Shown here: piece by piece, positions 1-8,341 of the stretch
Numbering within the stretch: position 1 is the first letter of the stretch
How the letters are laid out: each line of letters opens with the position of its first letter
NCBI GenBank assembly: GCA_036557885.1
Contig: DATBGS010000033.1
Location: 1-39,339, forward strand
DNA from: DATBGS01 sp036557885
GTDB taxonomy: Bacteria > Chloroflexota > Ktedonobacteria > Ktedonobacterales > DATBGS01
DNA length: 39,339 nucleotides
Direction of reading: 5' to 3'
Position numbers and translations under genes: made by a program
The notes under the pieces: generated by a model
Told to the model about the DNA's origin: nothing
The model's database searches: none
The model's input: the letters and a program-made list of their open reading frames with translations, nothing else

Positions 1-1
1 G

Positions 2-121
2 ACGAGCCTCGAGAAATTCAAAGCATTTTATTCTGCCGAGGAGTACCATCAAGACTACCTGCGGAAGAACCCGGGTGGGTATACGTGCCATTACGTGCGC
101 ACCGATACGAGCTTGCTCTGA
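2..121 (+). CDS. msrA: Peptide methionine sulfoxide reductase A, C-terminal end (partial)
   Basis: The window opens inside this gene; 39 codons remain before TGA at 119-121. The visible residues FYSAEEYHQDYL followed by NPGGYTCHYVR match the conserved C-terminal region of MsrA, the thioredoxin-dependent enzyme that reduces the S-epimer of methionine sulfoxide in oxidised proteins. The Cys in GGYTCH is near where resolving cysteines of MsrA lie. The catalytic GCFW motif is outside the window. The ORF is shorter than common ORF-calling cut-offs but the match to the family end is specific. Confidence 0.85.
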   Translation, partial: TSLEKFKAFYSAEEYHQDYLRKNPGGYTCHYVRTDTSLL

Positions 122-172
122 ATCTGTCTCAGCTCATAAGCAGTATGACCTTGGTTATTCAGAGATCTTTTG

Positions 173-1433
173 TGTCCGCATAAACTACAGCACTTTTCAA
201 AACGCCGTCCTGTGCGAAAAGTCCATCGCAGCCGCTATCGAGCTATTATGCAGCGTCGCGATAGTAAGCGTGGAGGAGACCTCCCAGAATCTCCCTCCGC
301 TGTACCGCACCAATTCCTGGGTGGTGGTTTGTTGATTCGGGAATCTGCTGCTCAATGCCTTGATGGGGACGGGCATGGTTATAATACCAGCAGTATTCTG
401 TCAGCACATGTCTCAAATGACGTTCGTTGATAATCAACAGGTAGTCCAAACATTCCTCACGCACACTGCGCACCCACCGCTCCGCATACGCATTGGCATT
501 CGGCGCGCGAAAAGGGGTCAAGACCACTTTGATCCCTTCTGACGCAAACACCACATCAAAGCTGGAAGGAAACTTGGCATCCCGATCGTGGAGGAGAAAG
601 CGCATCGTTTTCCCTGCTTCCTGGAGCTTCCACACCAGGTGCCGTGCCTGCTGTGTGACCCGGGCCGCGGTCGGGTGCGCTGTGCAGCCAGCCAGGTGAA
701 CTTGACGCGTGCCGATCTCAATGAAGAAGAACACATACAGCGTCTGCAACCGTAATGTTTCCACCGTGAAGAAATCGCAGGCCAGCAGTTGCTGCTGATG
801 CTGGCGCAGGAAAGCACGCCAGGTACTGCTCTGCTTTGTGCGCAGGGGTGATGCCGGAATGTGCTGGCGTTTGAGGACGTCTCGAATGGTCGAGCGCCCG
901 ACACGGTAGCCAAGCTTGAGTAGTTCCCCCTCGATTTTGCCATAGCCCCAGCGTGGGTTCTCTTGTGCTAAACGCACGATGAGCGCTTCAAGTTCGGCCG
1001 CGATCCGCGGCCTGCCCACAGCAGGCCGGGGTCGAAATGTCCACTTTCGTCGCACCAGCTCACGGTGCCAGCGCAGCACCGTCTCAGGAGTAAACAGAAG
1101 CAAACTTTGGCTGAGCCGAGCGCGGGGGTTCGTGGCCCGTTGCACCAGTTTGCTAGCTAGCACGGCCAGCGGCACTTTCTCCCACCAGGAAAGACGAGGA
1201 GGACGGGTGCGATTCCGTTGCAAGAGGCGTAATTGCTGGCGTAACAGCAGAATCTCCAAATCTTTCTCGCGTTCCGACCTAGCAAACAAACTGAGGAAAT
1301 CAAGAAGGGCAGAAAAGAGGTGTGCAACCAAAGTGAAGGCCATATATCCCCCTGCAATAGATAATGATGAGAGGACACTATCATAGCATTGGTAAAGAGG
1401 GAAGAGAGGAGGAGGCGAAGTTGATAACCGACA
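173..1433 (-). mobile_element. Integrase-core insertion sequence, tentative ends
   Basis: The transposase gene at 246-1343 must belong to an IS. Weak imperfect inverted ends can be drawn: TGTCCGCATAAACTAC at 173 and, on the other strand ending at 1433, TGTCGGTTATCAACTTC. No convincing target-site duplication flanks them, so the boundaries are provisional. On the right the element meets a nucleotidyltransferase gene that lacks its N-terminus. On the left it sits about 50 bp past msrA. This suggests insertion followed by loss of flanking DNA. Confidence 0.35.
246..1343 (-). CDS. Integrase-core (DDE) transposase
   Basis: Transposase of 365 aa. An N-terminal segment with a repeated basic pattern (ILLLRQQLRLLQR) precedes a helix-turn-helix region (WGYGKIEGELLKLGYRVGRSTI). 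An RNase-H-fold integrase core follows, with catalytic candidates Asp in ACDFFTVE, Asp in LLHDRDAKF and Glu in NAYAERWVRSVREECLDY, then the YYNHARPHQG motif typical of IS3/IS481-type enzymes. The ORF stays open upstream to 1586, but that part covers the neighbouring nucleotidyltransferase remnant. The ATG at 1343 has a GGGGGA ribosome site and starts the conserved MAFTLVAHL, so it was chosen. The gene appears intact. Confidence 0.85.
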   Translation of the reverse strand: MAFTLVAHLFSALLDFLSLFARSEREKDLEILLLRQQLRLLQRNRTRPPRLSWWEKVPLAVLASKLVQRATNPRARLSQSLLLFTPETVLRWHRELVRRKWTFRPRPAVGRPRIAAELEALIVRLAQENPRWGYGKIEGELLKLGYRVGRSTIRDVLKRQHIPASPLRTKQSSTWRAFLRQHQQQLLACDFFTVETLRLQTLYVFFFIEIGTRQVHLAGCTAHPTAARVTQQARHLVWKLQEAGKTMRFLLHDRDAKFPSSFDVVFASEGIKVVLTPFRAPNANAYAERWVRSVREECLDYLLIINERHLRHVLTEYCWYYNHARPHQGIEQQIPESTNHHPGIGAVQRREILGGLLHAYYRDAA

Positions 1434-1470
1434 GGGCGGTGATAGATGGGGCGAGGATTCAGCACGCCGG

Positions 1471-2158
1471 ATGCTATTTCCGCATATTACGGGCGGCGAA
1501 CGCTTCTCTGACCTGGACCTCACCTTCGCCATCGCCGACCAGGTGCCGGTCGCGGACGTGCTCCAGGACTGGACGCGCACACTCATCGATGAACTCGAGG
1601 CGGTGCATCTGGTCGACCTGGAGCGCGGTCCGACGACCTACCGCGTGTTCCTGCTGCCGGACGCGCTGCAGTGCGATCTCTCGATGACGCCAGCAGCGCA
1701 GTTTCGTCCTGCCGGGTCCCGCTTCCGGCTGCTCTTCGGCCAGACCGCGGCGGGCGAGTCAGCGGTGCCCACGCCAGCCGGCACGGGGTACCTCTCCCTT
1801 CCCACGCCGGTGGTCGCTTTTGACCTCTTCGGGTGGGGCGTCATCTACACGCTCCACGCGCGGGCGTGCATTGAGCGTGGGCGGGTCTGGCAGGCCGAGC
1901 ATTACGTCGGCGCCGTACGCGACCACGCGCTCGCTCTAGCCTGCCTGCGCGAAGGGCGGCTCGCAGTGCAGGCGCGCGGCTACGACGACCTGGCAGCTCC
2001 GACCCTCGCACGCTTTGGGGAGACCCACGTGGGGGCGGTCGAGCCGGGGGCGTTGCGCGCCGCCCTGGCAGCCTCCGTGCGCGCTCCTCGGCGAGGGGGA
2101 GGAGGCGCGTCTGACGCATGCGCTCGCCGTCGCGCAGCGCCTCACTGACCTGTGCTGA
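1471..2158 (+). pseudogene. Nucleotidyltransferase remnant, 5'-truncated and frameshifted
   Basis: The reading frame carries FSDLDLTFAIAD, the second half of the polymerase-beta-type nucleotidyltransferase motif (usually Gly-Ser followed about ten residues later by Asp-x-Asp). The Gly-Ser half is missing because the IS lies just upstream. It continues through VHLVDLERGPTTYRVFLLPDALQCDLS and a helical domain (FDLFGWGVIYTLHARACIERGRVWQAEHYVGAVRDHALALAC, split here only for reading). Near 2087-2095 a one-base shift moves the frame: the expected end LLGEGEEARLTHALAVAQ is found in the next frame and stops at TGA 2156-2158. Both a missing start and a shifted end make it non-functional. The original substrate is unknown. 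Confidence 0.75.
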
Positions 2159-2219
2159 CGCGGAGCGGAGAAGACCGTCCGGATCTCTCATCTGGCAGTG
2201 GAAGAGCATCCCAACGCAG

Positions 2220-2249
2220 AAAAAAAGACGCTAGACCTTTGCTAGCGTC
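2220..2249 (-). terminator. Intrinsic terminator, minus strand
   Basis: GACGCTAG (2227-2234) and CTAGCGTC (2242-2249) form a perfect 8-bp stem with a 7-nt loop. Seven A residues at 2220-2226 become a T-run directly after the stem on the minus strand, the classic rho-independent arrangement. It would end transcripts arriving from the right. The nearest minus-strand gene is the KimA-like transporter ending at 3364, about 1.1 kb away. Confidence 0.6.
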
Positions 2250-2295
2250 CTGTGGGCTTTCTTCGGCCCGGTTGTAACAGATATTTATCTGGCGG

Positions 2296-2480
2296 CGGAA
2301 CCGACGGGCGTCTGATTAGTTCCAACGAGAGCGCGTGACACGTTTTCCTCGATTGTGTCAAGAAAAAACTGGTTGGTTTGTTTCGTTTGCCCTCCTGGCT
2401 ATTTGCTATTTCATGCTCCATTTTCGAGAAGAAGCCCTCTCTCAATGCCTCTATTTTGAACAGATGTCCCAAGTAACCAC
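2296..2480. repeat. Dispersed repeat, tail type 2 (copy 1)
   Basis: Starting at GCGGAACCGACGGGCGTC, this segment matches 31685-31885 closely for about 90 bp (shared blocks include TTCCAACGAGAGCGCGTGAC and ACACGTTTTC) and then more loosely to a final block near GATGTCC. In the other copy the repeat follows directly on the structured-RNA repeat. Here only the last few bases of that module are present. Function unknown; probably a mobile or formerly mobile non-coding element. Confidence 0.7.
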
Positions 2481-2611
2481 CATCGCCCTGACAAACCGGT
2501 TCATTCCTCCGGATCTGGCAAGCATCCAACACACATGAAAATATTTTCATTCGCCAGGCTATTAATTATCAGTAACACAGGTGTCTATCTTTAAAATTCA
2601 AAAAGCGGTAA

Positions 2612-2627
2612 TTGTCGTATACGACAA
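2612..2627. promoter_or_regulatory. 16-bp perfect palindrome, possible operator
   Basis: TTGTCGTATACGACAA is a perfect palindrome with no loop, the form used by dimeric repressors such as TetR or GntR types. No credible gene starts next to it, so its role is unassigned and it may be a remnant of a lost gene. Confidence 0.35.
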
Positions 2628-3363
2628 CTTTGAGAGTGGAACCCTTCAGGACGTTCTCTTGCTAAACGTACAGCCAGCGTTTCAAGACCCCGAACAAGCC
2701 TCGGTTTTCGAACGGATGTCACAAGCAGCCAGCACAGGGTGTCTCTTCCCAGGCATAGCTCCTCCTGTCCTCGCATCTCCTGCTCCTGCGGACTCGCTCA
2801 AAGACGACCCACGCTGCTCCTCTCCGAACAGTAGCTCTCTCATAGCGCACAAGTAAAGAGGCGGTTCTGGCGCATCTGCCGCTCGTTATCCGGCGTTTCG
2901 CCGGTGCTTAGCCTGTCAATCTCGCTCTGCCGTATTTTTTCAGTGTACTGGAGCAGCCGCTTGGATTGAGGACTGCCTACTAAGCGGGCGGTATGTCAGG
3001 GCTTCTGCCAAGGAGAAGGCTTGGGGTACTCAAAAGCAGAGAACAGGCTTGGCAGGCATGTGTTTCAAGAGCTAGTGGCTCAAGAATAAATGCTGAATGG
3101 TCCCCTCTCCCTCACATGAGGCTAGGGGAAGCAAAGTGCTGGGAAAAAGAGCCTATTTGCTGGTGAGAGTGGTGTGGACTGTCCTCCTAGGGAAAGCAAC
3201 GAGCAGGCGGGCCGATGCCCCAAAGCCATCAGGCCGCCTGCCGAAATGGAAACGAGGCCAGGAGACGAAGGGAGGCTTGGCCAGAACTTCCAGGGGGACA
3301 GATCAGGCGAGCGAGGTCGGCCGATGTCACGATGCCGGAAAGGTAGTATTTCTTGATGGGCAC

Positions 3364-5508
3364 TCAACGCACCAGATGATAGGGCACATTGGTCACCACG
3401 ATGCCAGGCCGGAATAGCAGCGCTGCTTTCAGACGCAACGCCGTCTGATTGTGTAGGATACCTTCCCACCAATGCACGGGAATAAACTCCGGCAACACCA
3501 CGGTGATGGTCTGGTTGGGATGCTGGCGTCGCACCAGATCAATATAGGACAGCAGTGGGGCCACCAATGCCCGGTAAGGCGACTCAATCAAGATCAGGTG
3601 CGGATGGCGGGTTGGGTCCGGTTGCCGCCCTCCTACTGAAGCATGGGTATTTGGCTCAAACTCTTTGGCCCAGTGTTCCCATTTCTCCTGAAGCTCCACC
3701 GCTTCTTTCGGGTCGGTGGTGATATGGACCGCCACGACATCAGGCGTGATCGAGCGAGCGTAGGCCAGGCTCTGCAAGGCAGGCTGATTCAGATCAACAA
3801 TGGGCACGATCATGATGTGACGCACATCTTGCGCAGCGACTGGCGTCAGCGGCGCAATCTGGGCCTGCGCCCGTCCATAGTGGCGATGAATCCCTCGAAA
3901 CATCAGGAACAATACTGGAATAAGCAGCACCACAATCCAGGCGCCACGATCAAACTTGGTGAGAGTTACGATCACCACGACTACGGTAGTTGCAATGGCT
4001 CCTGCCAGGTTAATCACCAGACTCCGCTGCCACCCCTGCCCACGCTGGCGCCACCAGCGCACCACCATGCCGCTCTGGGAGAGTGTGAAGGACATAAAGA
4101 CGCCAACGGCATAGAGATTAATCAACGCCTCTGTGCTGCCTTTGAAGACGACCAGCAATACTGAGGCAAAGACGCCCAAGACGATGATGCCAGTTGAGAA
4201 GGCCAGCCGGTCTCCACGAAAGGCAAACTGGCGCGGCAGGAAGCAATCGCGTGCCAGCAGCGAGGAGAGGCGCGGGAAGTCAGCATAACTCGTGTTAGCC
4301 GCTAGCGCCAGGATCAGGGCGGTGGCAAACTGGAAAATGTAGTACATCCAGACAAATGGCCCGGTAAAGGCCAGGCTGGCAATTTGCGAATCCACCGTGG
4401 GATTGCTTGCCGGGTTGGGCGCAATGCCAAAGCGCCAGGCGAGATACGTTGTGCCCGCCAAAAATGTCCCTAGAATCACGACCATCCAAACGAGCGTGCG
4501 TGCGGCATTGCGCGATTCAGGCGGCTTGAACGCTGGCACGCCGTTGGAGATAGCCTCCACCCCGGTGATCCCTGCACAGCCAGAGGAAAAGGCGGTAAGC
4601 AGCAGGAACGGCGTGAGCACTTGGGTGGTGTGAATCGTGGGTGGCGGTGTTGGGTGGAGCAGCCCACCGTGCGTGAATGCACGTGCTACTCCTGCAAGAA
4701 TCATCAGCAGAAAACTGAAGATAAAGAGATAGGTTGGCGCGGCAAATATGGTGCCCGATTCCCGCACACCACGCAGGTTAATCACCGTAATGAGCACTGT
4801 CGCTGCCAGCCCAATCTCGACAGAATACGCATAGAAGGACGGCACCGCCGAGGTAATCGCATCCACCCCGGCAGAGATACTCACCGAAACCGTCAAGACA
4901 TAATCAATTAACAGCGACGCTGCCGCCACCAGGCCAGGAGTCACCCCCAGATTATCCTTCGCGACGATATAGGAGCCACCACCATTCGGATAGGCAAAGA
5001 TCGTCTGGCGGTAGGACAACGCCACAATCGCCAGCAGGCTGATAATCACGAGGGCAATACCCAGGTTAACAGCCAGCGCCCCTGCCCCGGCCACGACCAA
5101 AATTGCCAGTGACGCCTCAGTGCCATAGGCTGAAGAAGAAATCGCATCGGAAGAAAGCACCGCCAGTCCTTTGAGTTTGTTGAGCCGTTCGTGAATGGAG
5201 CGCTCAGTAGAAATGGGCGCCCCAATGAGCAACCGTTTGACGCCTACCAATCGGCGTCGAAACGGGGAGCGCGGCAAGGCAGCCAGTTCGGTTGCTTCAA
5301 AGCGCCCAGGACCAAGCCGTTTAAACTCGCGCGCCGGGCTGGCATAAATGCGCACATAATCACTGCCTGGGCGCGAGCCAGCCACCAGTTCTTCTCCTCC
5401 CAGACTGGATAAGAGATGGTCGGCAGAACCATTTTTGCCTCGTCCTGGCAACTGCGTGTCCGATTCCAGAGGCGATGTTGGTGCATCCTCAGATGCTTGC
5501 TGTGCCAT
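3364..5508 (-). CDS. KimA/YdaO-like potassium importer (APC superfamily)
   Basis: Membrane transporter of 714 aa. About twelve hydrophobic segments (roughly residues 110-545) carry the signatures of the KimA (YdaO) branch of the amino acid-polyamine-cation superfamily: LSSDAISSSAYGTEASL, YRQTIFAYPNGGGSYIVAK, LLIDYVLTVSVSISAG and NLRGVRESG. KimA of Bacillus subtilis is a proton-coupled K+ importer with a cytosolic C-terminal domain. Here too a soluble region of about 150 aa follows, beginning HIMIVPIVDLNQPALQSLAYA, which resembles a universal-stress-protein fold. The TTG at 5529 is rejected because AGGAGAGGAG lies between it and the ATG at 5508, where it serves as ribosome site. The gene lies downstream of a KdpDE-like pair, which supports K+ over amino acids as substrate. 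Some homologues are only labelled amino acid permease. Confidence 0.8.
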   Translation of the reverse strand: MAQQASEDAPTSPLESDTQLPGRGKNGSADHLLSSLGGEELVAGSRPGSDYVRIYASPAREFKRLGPGRFEATELAALPRSPFRRRLVGVKRLLIGAPISTERSIHERLNKLKGLAVLSSDAISSSAYGTEASLAILVVAGAGALAVNLGIALVIISLLAIVALSYRQTIFAYPNGGGSYIVAKDNLGVTPGLVAAASLLIDYVLTVSVSISAGVDAITSAVPSFYAYSVEIGLAATVLITVINLRGVRESGTIFAAPTYLFIFSFLLMILAGVARAFTHGGLLHPTPPPTIHTTQVLTPFLLLTAFSSGCAGITGVEAISNGVPAFKPPESRNAARTLVWMVVILGTFLAGTTYLAWRFGIAPNPASNPTVDSQIASLAFTGPFVWMYYIFQFATALILALAANTSYADFPRLSSLLARDCFLPRQFAFRGDRLAFSTGIIVLGVFASVLLVVFKGSTEALINLYAVGVFMSFTLSQSGMVVRWWRQRGQGWQRSLVINLAGAIATTVVVVIVTLTKFDRGAWIVVLLIPVLFLMFRGIHRHYGRAQAQIAPLTPVAAQDVRHIMIVPIVDLNQPALQSLAYARSITPDVVAVHITTDPKEAVELQEKWEHWAKEFEPNTHASVGGRQPDPTRHPHLILIESPYRALVAPLLSYIDLVRRQHPNQTITVVLPEFIPVHWWEGILHNQTALRLKAALLFRPGIVVTNVPYHLVR

Positions 5509-5655
5509 AAATGACGCTCCTCTCCTCAAAGCAGAAACAGGGTATTCCTCGGAATGTTTTCGCTTCTTACGATACGGCAGAGGGTGTAAAGCCCGTATAA
5601 AGGAGAAGGGCCAGGAGCATAAGGATGGTATAAAGAATTCGCGCCTGATGGAGGA

Positions 5656-6408
5656 TTAGTTCTCCCCCTGCAGGCGATAGCCGATGCCCGGCTCGGTCAG
5701 GAGGTAGTGCGGGCGACTGGGGTCGGGTTCAATCTTACGGCGAAGTTGGCCCACAAAGACACGCAGATAGTGGGCCTCATCTTCATAGTGCGGTCCCCAA
5801 ACAGCATGGAGCAACGTGCGGTGGGTAATGACTTTACCTGCGTGCATTGCCAGAAACTTCAGCACCTCATACTCAGTCGGCGTCAGGCGTACCTCGTTTC
5901 CGTCAACTGTGACCTTGCGGCGCTCAAAATCAATGAGCAGTCCCTCAGTCTGGAACTGGGCGTCAGAACCGCTCCCGAGGCCCCCATGAGCTACATGGCG
6001 CAGCGCCACTCGGATGCGCGCTATCAGTTCCCCCATGCTAAAGGGTTTGGTCAAGTAATCATCAGCGCCAAGATTGAGCGCCGTAATTTTATCCTGGACG
6101 TTGGAGCGTACCGAGAGCACAATAATGGGCACAGATGACCACTCACGTAACTGACGACACACCTCAATTCCATCCTCATCCGGGAGTGAAAGGTCCAAGA
6201 TGACGACATCAGGATGCCAGCGGGTCACGAGTTCCAGTCCTTGCTTTCCAGTGGGTGCCCATTCGACGGCGAAGTTTGCTCCACCCAGGCCGGTACGAAG
6301 GGCACGGCGGATTTCTGGTTCGTCGTCAATGACCAGGACACGCACTCCTTCAGTGCTGCGCGGAGCGGTGGGCTGCGGCTCATCTTGCGTGGCTTGTTCT
6401 TCGTTCAT
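5656..6408 (-). CDS. KdpE-like response regulator (OmpR family)
   Basis: Regulator of 250 aa. A receiver domain (about residues 22-135) has the acidic pair in VIDDEPEIRR, the phospho-acceptor Asp72 in VVILDLSLPDEDG, and the conserved Lys in LTKPFSMGEL. A winged-helix DNA-binding domain follows (EVRLTPTEYEVLKFLAMHAGKVITHRTLL to LRRKIEPDPSRPHYLLTEPGIGYRL, read in parts), characteristic of KdpE. The start overlaps the end of the sensor kinase by 4 bp, so the two are translationally coupled. The transporter begins about 150 bp downstream on the same strand, the obvious target or operon partner. No kdpFABC genes are in the window. Confidence 0.85.
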   Translation of the reverse strand: MNEEQATQDEPQPTAPRSTEGVRVLVIDDEPEIRRALRTGLGGANFAVEWAPTGKQGLELVTRWHPDVVILDLSLPDEDGIEVCRQLREWSSVPIIVLSVRSNVQDKITALNLGADDYLTKPFSMGELIARIRVALRHVAHGGLGSGSDAQFQTEGLLIDFERRKVTVDGNEVRLTPTEYEVLKFLAMHAGKVITHRTLLHAVWGPHYEDEAHYLRVFVGQLRRKIEPDPSRPHYLLTEPGIGYRLQGEN

Positions 6409-8198
6409 GGGAGGTCAGCCGTTTCTGTAGGTGCTGGAGTCAGTTCTGGTAAGACTATTTCAGGCAGCTTGCCATCTGGATGCGTCAATGGAATAGGCAG
6501 CGTCAAGCCAAAGGTGGATCCCTCGCCAGGCTGACTTTCTGCCCAGATGCGCCCTCCATGCGACTGGATGATTTGATCGCAAATGGCCAGCCCAAGCCCG
6601 GTTCCTGCTATCAGGCGGCCATTTGCCCAGGGCAGGTTGATCTGACGCCCCCGATAGAACTTGCCAAAAATGGCTCCAAGCTCGTCAGCAGGGATACCGA
6701 TGCCCTGATCTGAGACGGAGACATACAATTCAGCTGGCTCGTCCCTGGTACGGGCCACGATGCGTATCGTGCTTTCTGGTGGTGAATACTTGAGCGCATT
6801 TTCGAGCAGATTGATCAGCACCCGCTCAATTTGTGCGTAATCCAATGGGACCAGGGGGAGCGTTTCTGGCGCTTCAATGTGAATGCGATGGCCCTGGGTC
6901 TGTCCTGATCGATCAAGTTGGCTGAGTGCCGTGGCTATCACCTCACTGATCAGGTGCCAATCTTTTACCGGAGTAGCGACGCCAGCCTCCAGCCGCGAAA
7001 GATCCAGTAAGTTGCCGACTAAATGACTCAGTCGGTTGGTGCTGGCGTCAATGGCTTCAATGAACTCGCGACAATCCTCAGCACGCCAGGACATCCCAGG
7101 CTCGAGTAAACTGCTGGTGGCTGCTTTTATGGAGGCCAGCGGAGTACGCAAATCATGCGTGACCGACCCGAGCAAGACATTCTTCAAGCGATCACTTTCT
7201 TGTAGGGCTTCGGTATGAATCGCCTGTTTGCGTAAAGCAGCCCGGTCCAGTGCCAGCGCCATCTGGCGGCAAAATGCCGCAAACAGTTCTGCTTGTGGAT
7301 CCAGCATTGCTTCGTCTGCCGCGACCGGGCTGCTGGTCGCAGATAATGGAGGCAGTACCTTCATCAATCTCTTGATCTCGGCAGTGCCGACCATGCCCAC
7401 CACACCAACTACCCGATGGCCGCTCCACAGCGGGAAATACGCCAGGGTATCTGGTTCTTCAGCGCCCGCCAGCTTGATGGGCGAGCTGAGGCTCATCGGT
7501 GCTCCCAGTTGAAGCACCCTGGTTGCCGCTGCTGATTGCTCCGGGGAGGCGAGAGAGAGGATATCGCGCACTGGGCTTTCAGCAGGGGCGACTGCCCTCT
7601 GCACCAACTGGCGCGCTTCATCTGGCACAAAAAGGGCAGCAGCCTCCAGGCCATTAGTAACAAATGTTTGCACGATCTGCTGGGATACGATCTGAAGGAG
7701 GTGATCTTCATCAGCAGTGGAGGCGATCATTTCGGCCAGGGAGTATAGCCTGGTGATACGCTGCTGGCTGAGCAGCGCCTTCTGTGCATGTGCCTGAACG
7801 GTTGCCGTCAACTGCCCAATGACCAGCGCGGTGACCAGCAGCACTAACAGCGAAATCCACTCCACAGGATCATCCACGGTGAAACGGTGAAAGGGAGGCA
7901 CAAAGAAAAAATCGAAGGCCAGGAAGGCCAAAAAAGCCCCGACAATAGCCGACCCACGCCCGAAGACGCAAGCCAGCCAGAGAACGGCCAGCAGATAGAC
8001 CAGCGACAGGCCCTCAACATGAATAAATGTGGTAGCAATCCCAATGGCGAGCGTCACCAGCGAAACGCTGAGTACAGCTGCACTGTAGGCCACCAGAGCT
8101 TGTGCCAGCGGTTCCGGCAGCCCCGAAAAGCGAGCAAGCATTTGCAGTGGCGATTTATTCCCAGCCCTAGAGTGGGAGGAGTTCTCAAATGTACTCAT
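6405..8198 (-). CDS. KdpD-like sensor histidine kinase, short form
   Basis: Kinase of 597 aa. Four transmembrane helices of the DUF4118 type (about residues 35-135, with FDFFFVPPFHRFTVDDP between them) are followed by a GAF-like sensor (about 150-320), a HisKA domain with phospho-acceptor His348 (SVTHDLRTPLASI) and a HATPase domain (LINLLENALKYSP, DQGIGIP, GTGLGLAICDQIIQSHGGRIWAES in parts). It corresponds to the C-terminal half of KdpD and lacks the N-terminal KdpD and USP domains of the enterobacterial protein. Such short KdpD proteins respond to K+ limitation or osmotic state in relatives. Overlap of its stop with the regulator start gives a coupled pair. Confidence 0.85.
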   Translation of the reverse strand: MSTFENSSHSRAGNKSPLQMLARFSGLPEPLAQALVAYSAAVLSVSLVTLAIGIATTFIHVEGLSLVYLLAVLWLACVFGRGSAIVGAFLAFLAFDFFFVPPFHRFTVDDPVEWISLLVLLVTALVIGQLTATVQAHAQKALLSQQRITRLYSLAEMIASTADEDHLLQIVSQQIVQTFVTNGLEAAALFVPDEARQLVQRAVAPAESPVRDILSLASPEQSAAATRVLQLGAPMSLSSPIKLAGAEEPDTLAYFPLWSGHRVVGVVGMVGTAEIKRLMKVLPPLSATSSPVAADEAMLDPQAELFAAFCRQMALALDRAALRKQAIHTEALQESDRLKNVLLGSVTHDLRTPLASIKAATSSLLEPGMSWRAEDCREFIEAIDASTNRLSHLVGNLLDLSRLEAGVATPVKDWHLISEVIATALSQLDRSGQTQGHRIHIEAPETLPLVPLDYAQIERVLINLLENALKYSPPESTIRIVARTRDEPAELYVSVSDQGIGIPADELGAIFGKFYRGRQINLPWANGRLIAGTGLGLAICDQIIQSHGGRIWAESQPGEGSTFGLTLPIPLTHPDGKLPEIVLPELTPAPTETADLP

Positions 8199-8204
8199 AC
8201 CCGT

Positions 8205-8210
8205 ATTATA
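8205..8210 (-). promoter_or_regulatory. -10 box giving a probably leaderless kinase mRNA
   Basis: Read on the minus strand, TATAAT is followed by six bases and then the ATG of the kinase gene at 8198. Transcription would start at or within a base of the A of ATG, so the message would be leaderless. No Shine-Dalgarno sequence precedes the ATG, in agreement. No good -35 hexamer is seen. Confidence 0.5.
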
Positions 8211-8341
8211 TTAGCCCGAAAAAGGCGGTGAGGTCGCACATGCCGGGAATGGGTTTCTTCAATCTTCAAACTCTGGAATAATGCAGAGCTAGCCCTGGCT
8301 ATCGGGCTGCTCGCGTAAATGGTGGATACTCCCTCACTCGG

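Larger units (their letters stand above)
2250..3363. other. Gene-free interval with degenerate repeats
   Basis: No ORF here has a good start, ribosome site and recognisable protein. The interval does hold a repeat shared with 31685-31885, a 16-bp palindrome at 2612, and a second weaker echo of the repeat at 2690-2735 (around the segment reading GAACGGATGTCACAAGCAG, compared with GAACAGATGTCCCAAGTAA at 2458-2476). Nothing further was seen from 2740 to 3363. Confidence 0.5.

Noticed and set aside
1344..1586. N-terminal extension of the integrase-core transposase
   Set aside because: It runs antisense across the nucleotidyltransferase remnant, and the ATG at 1343 has a good ribosome site and begins the conserved protein.
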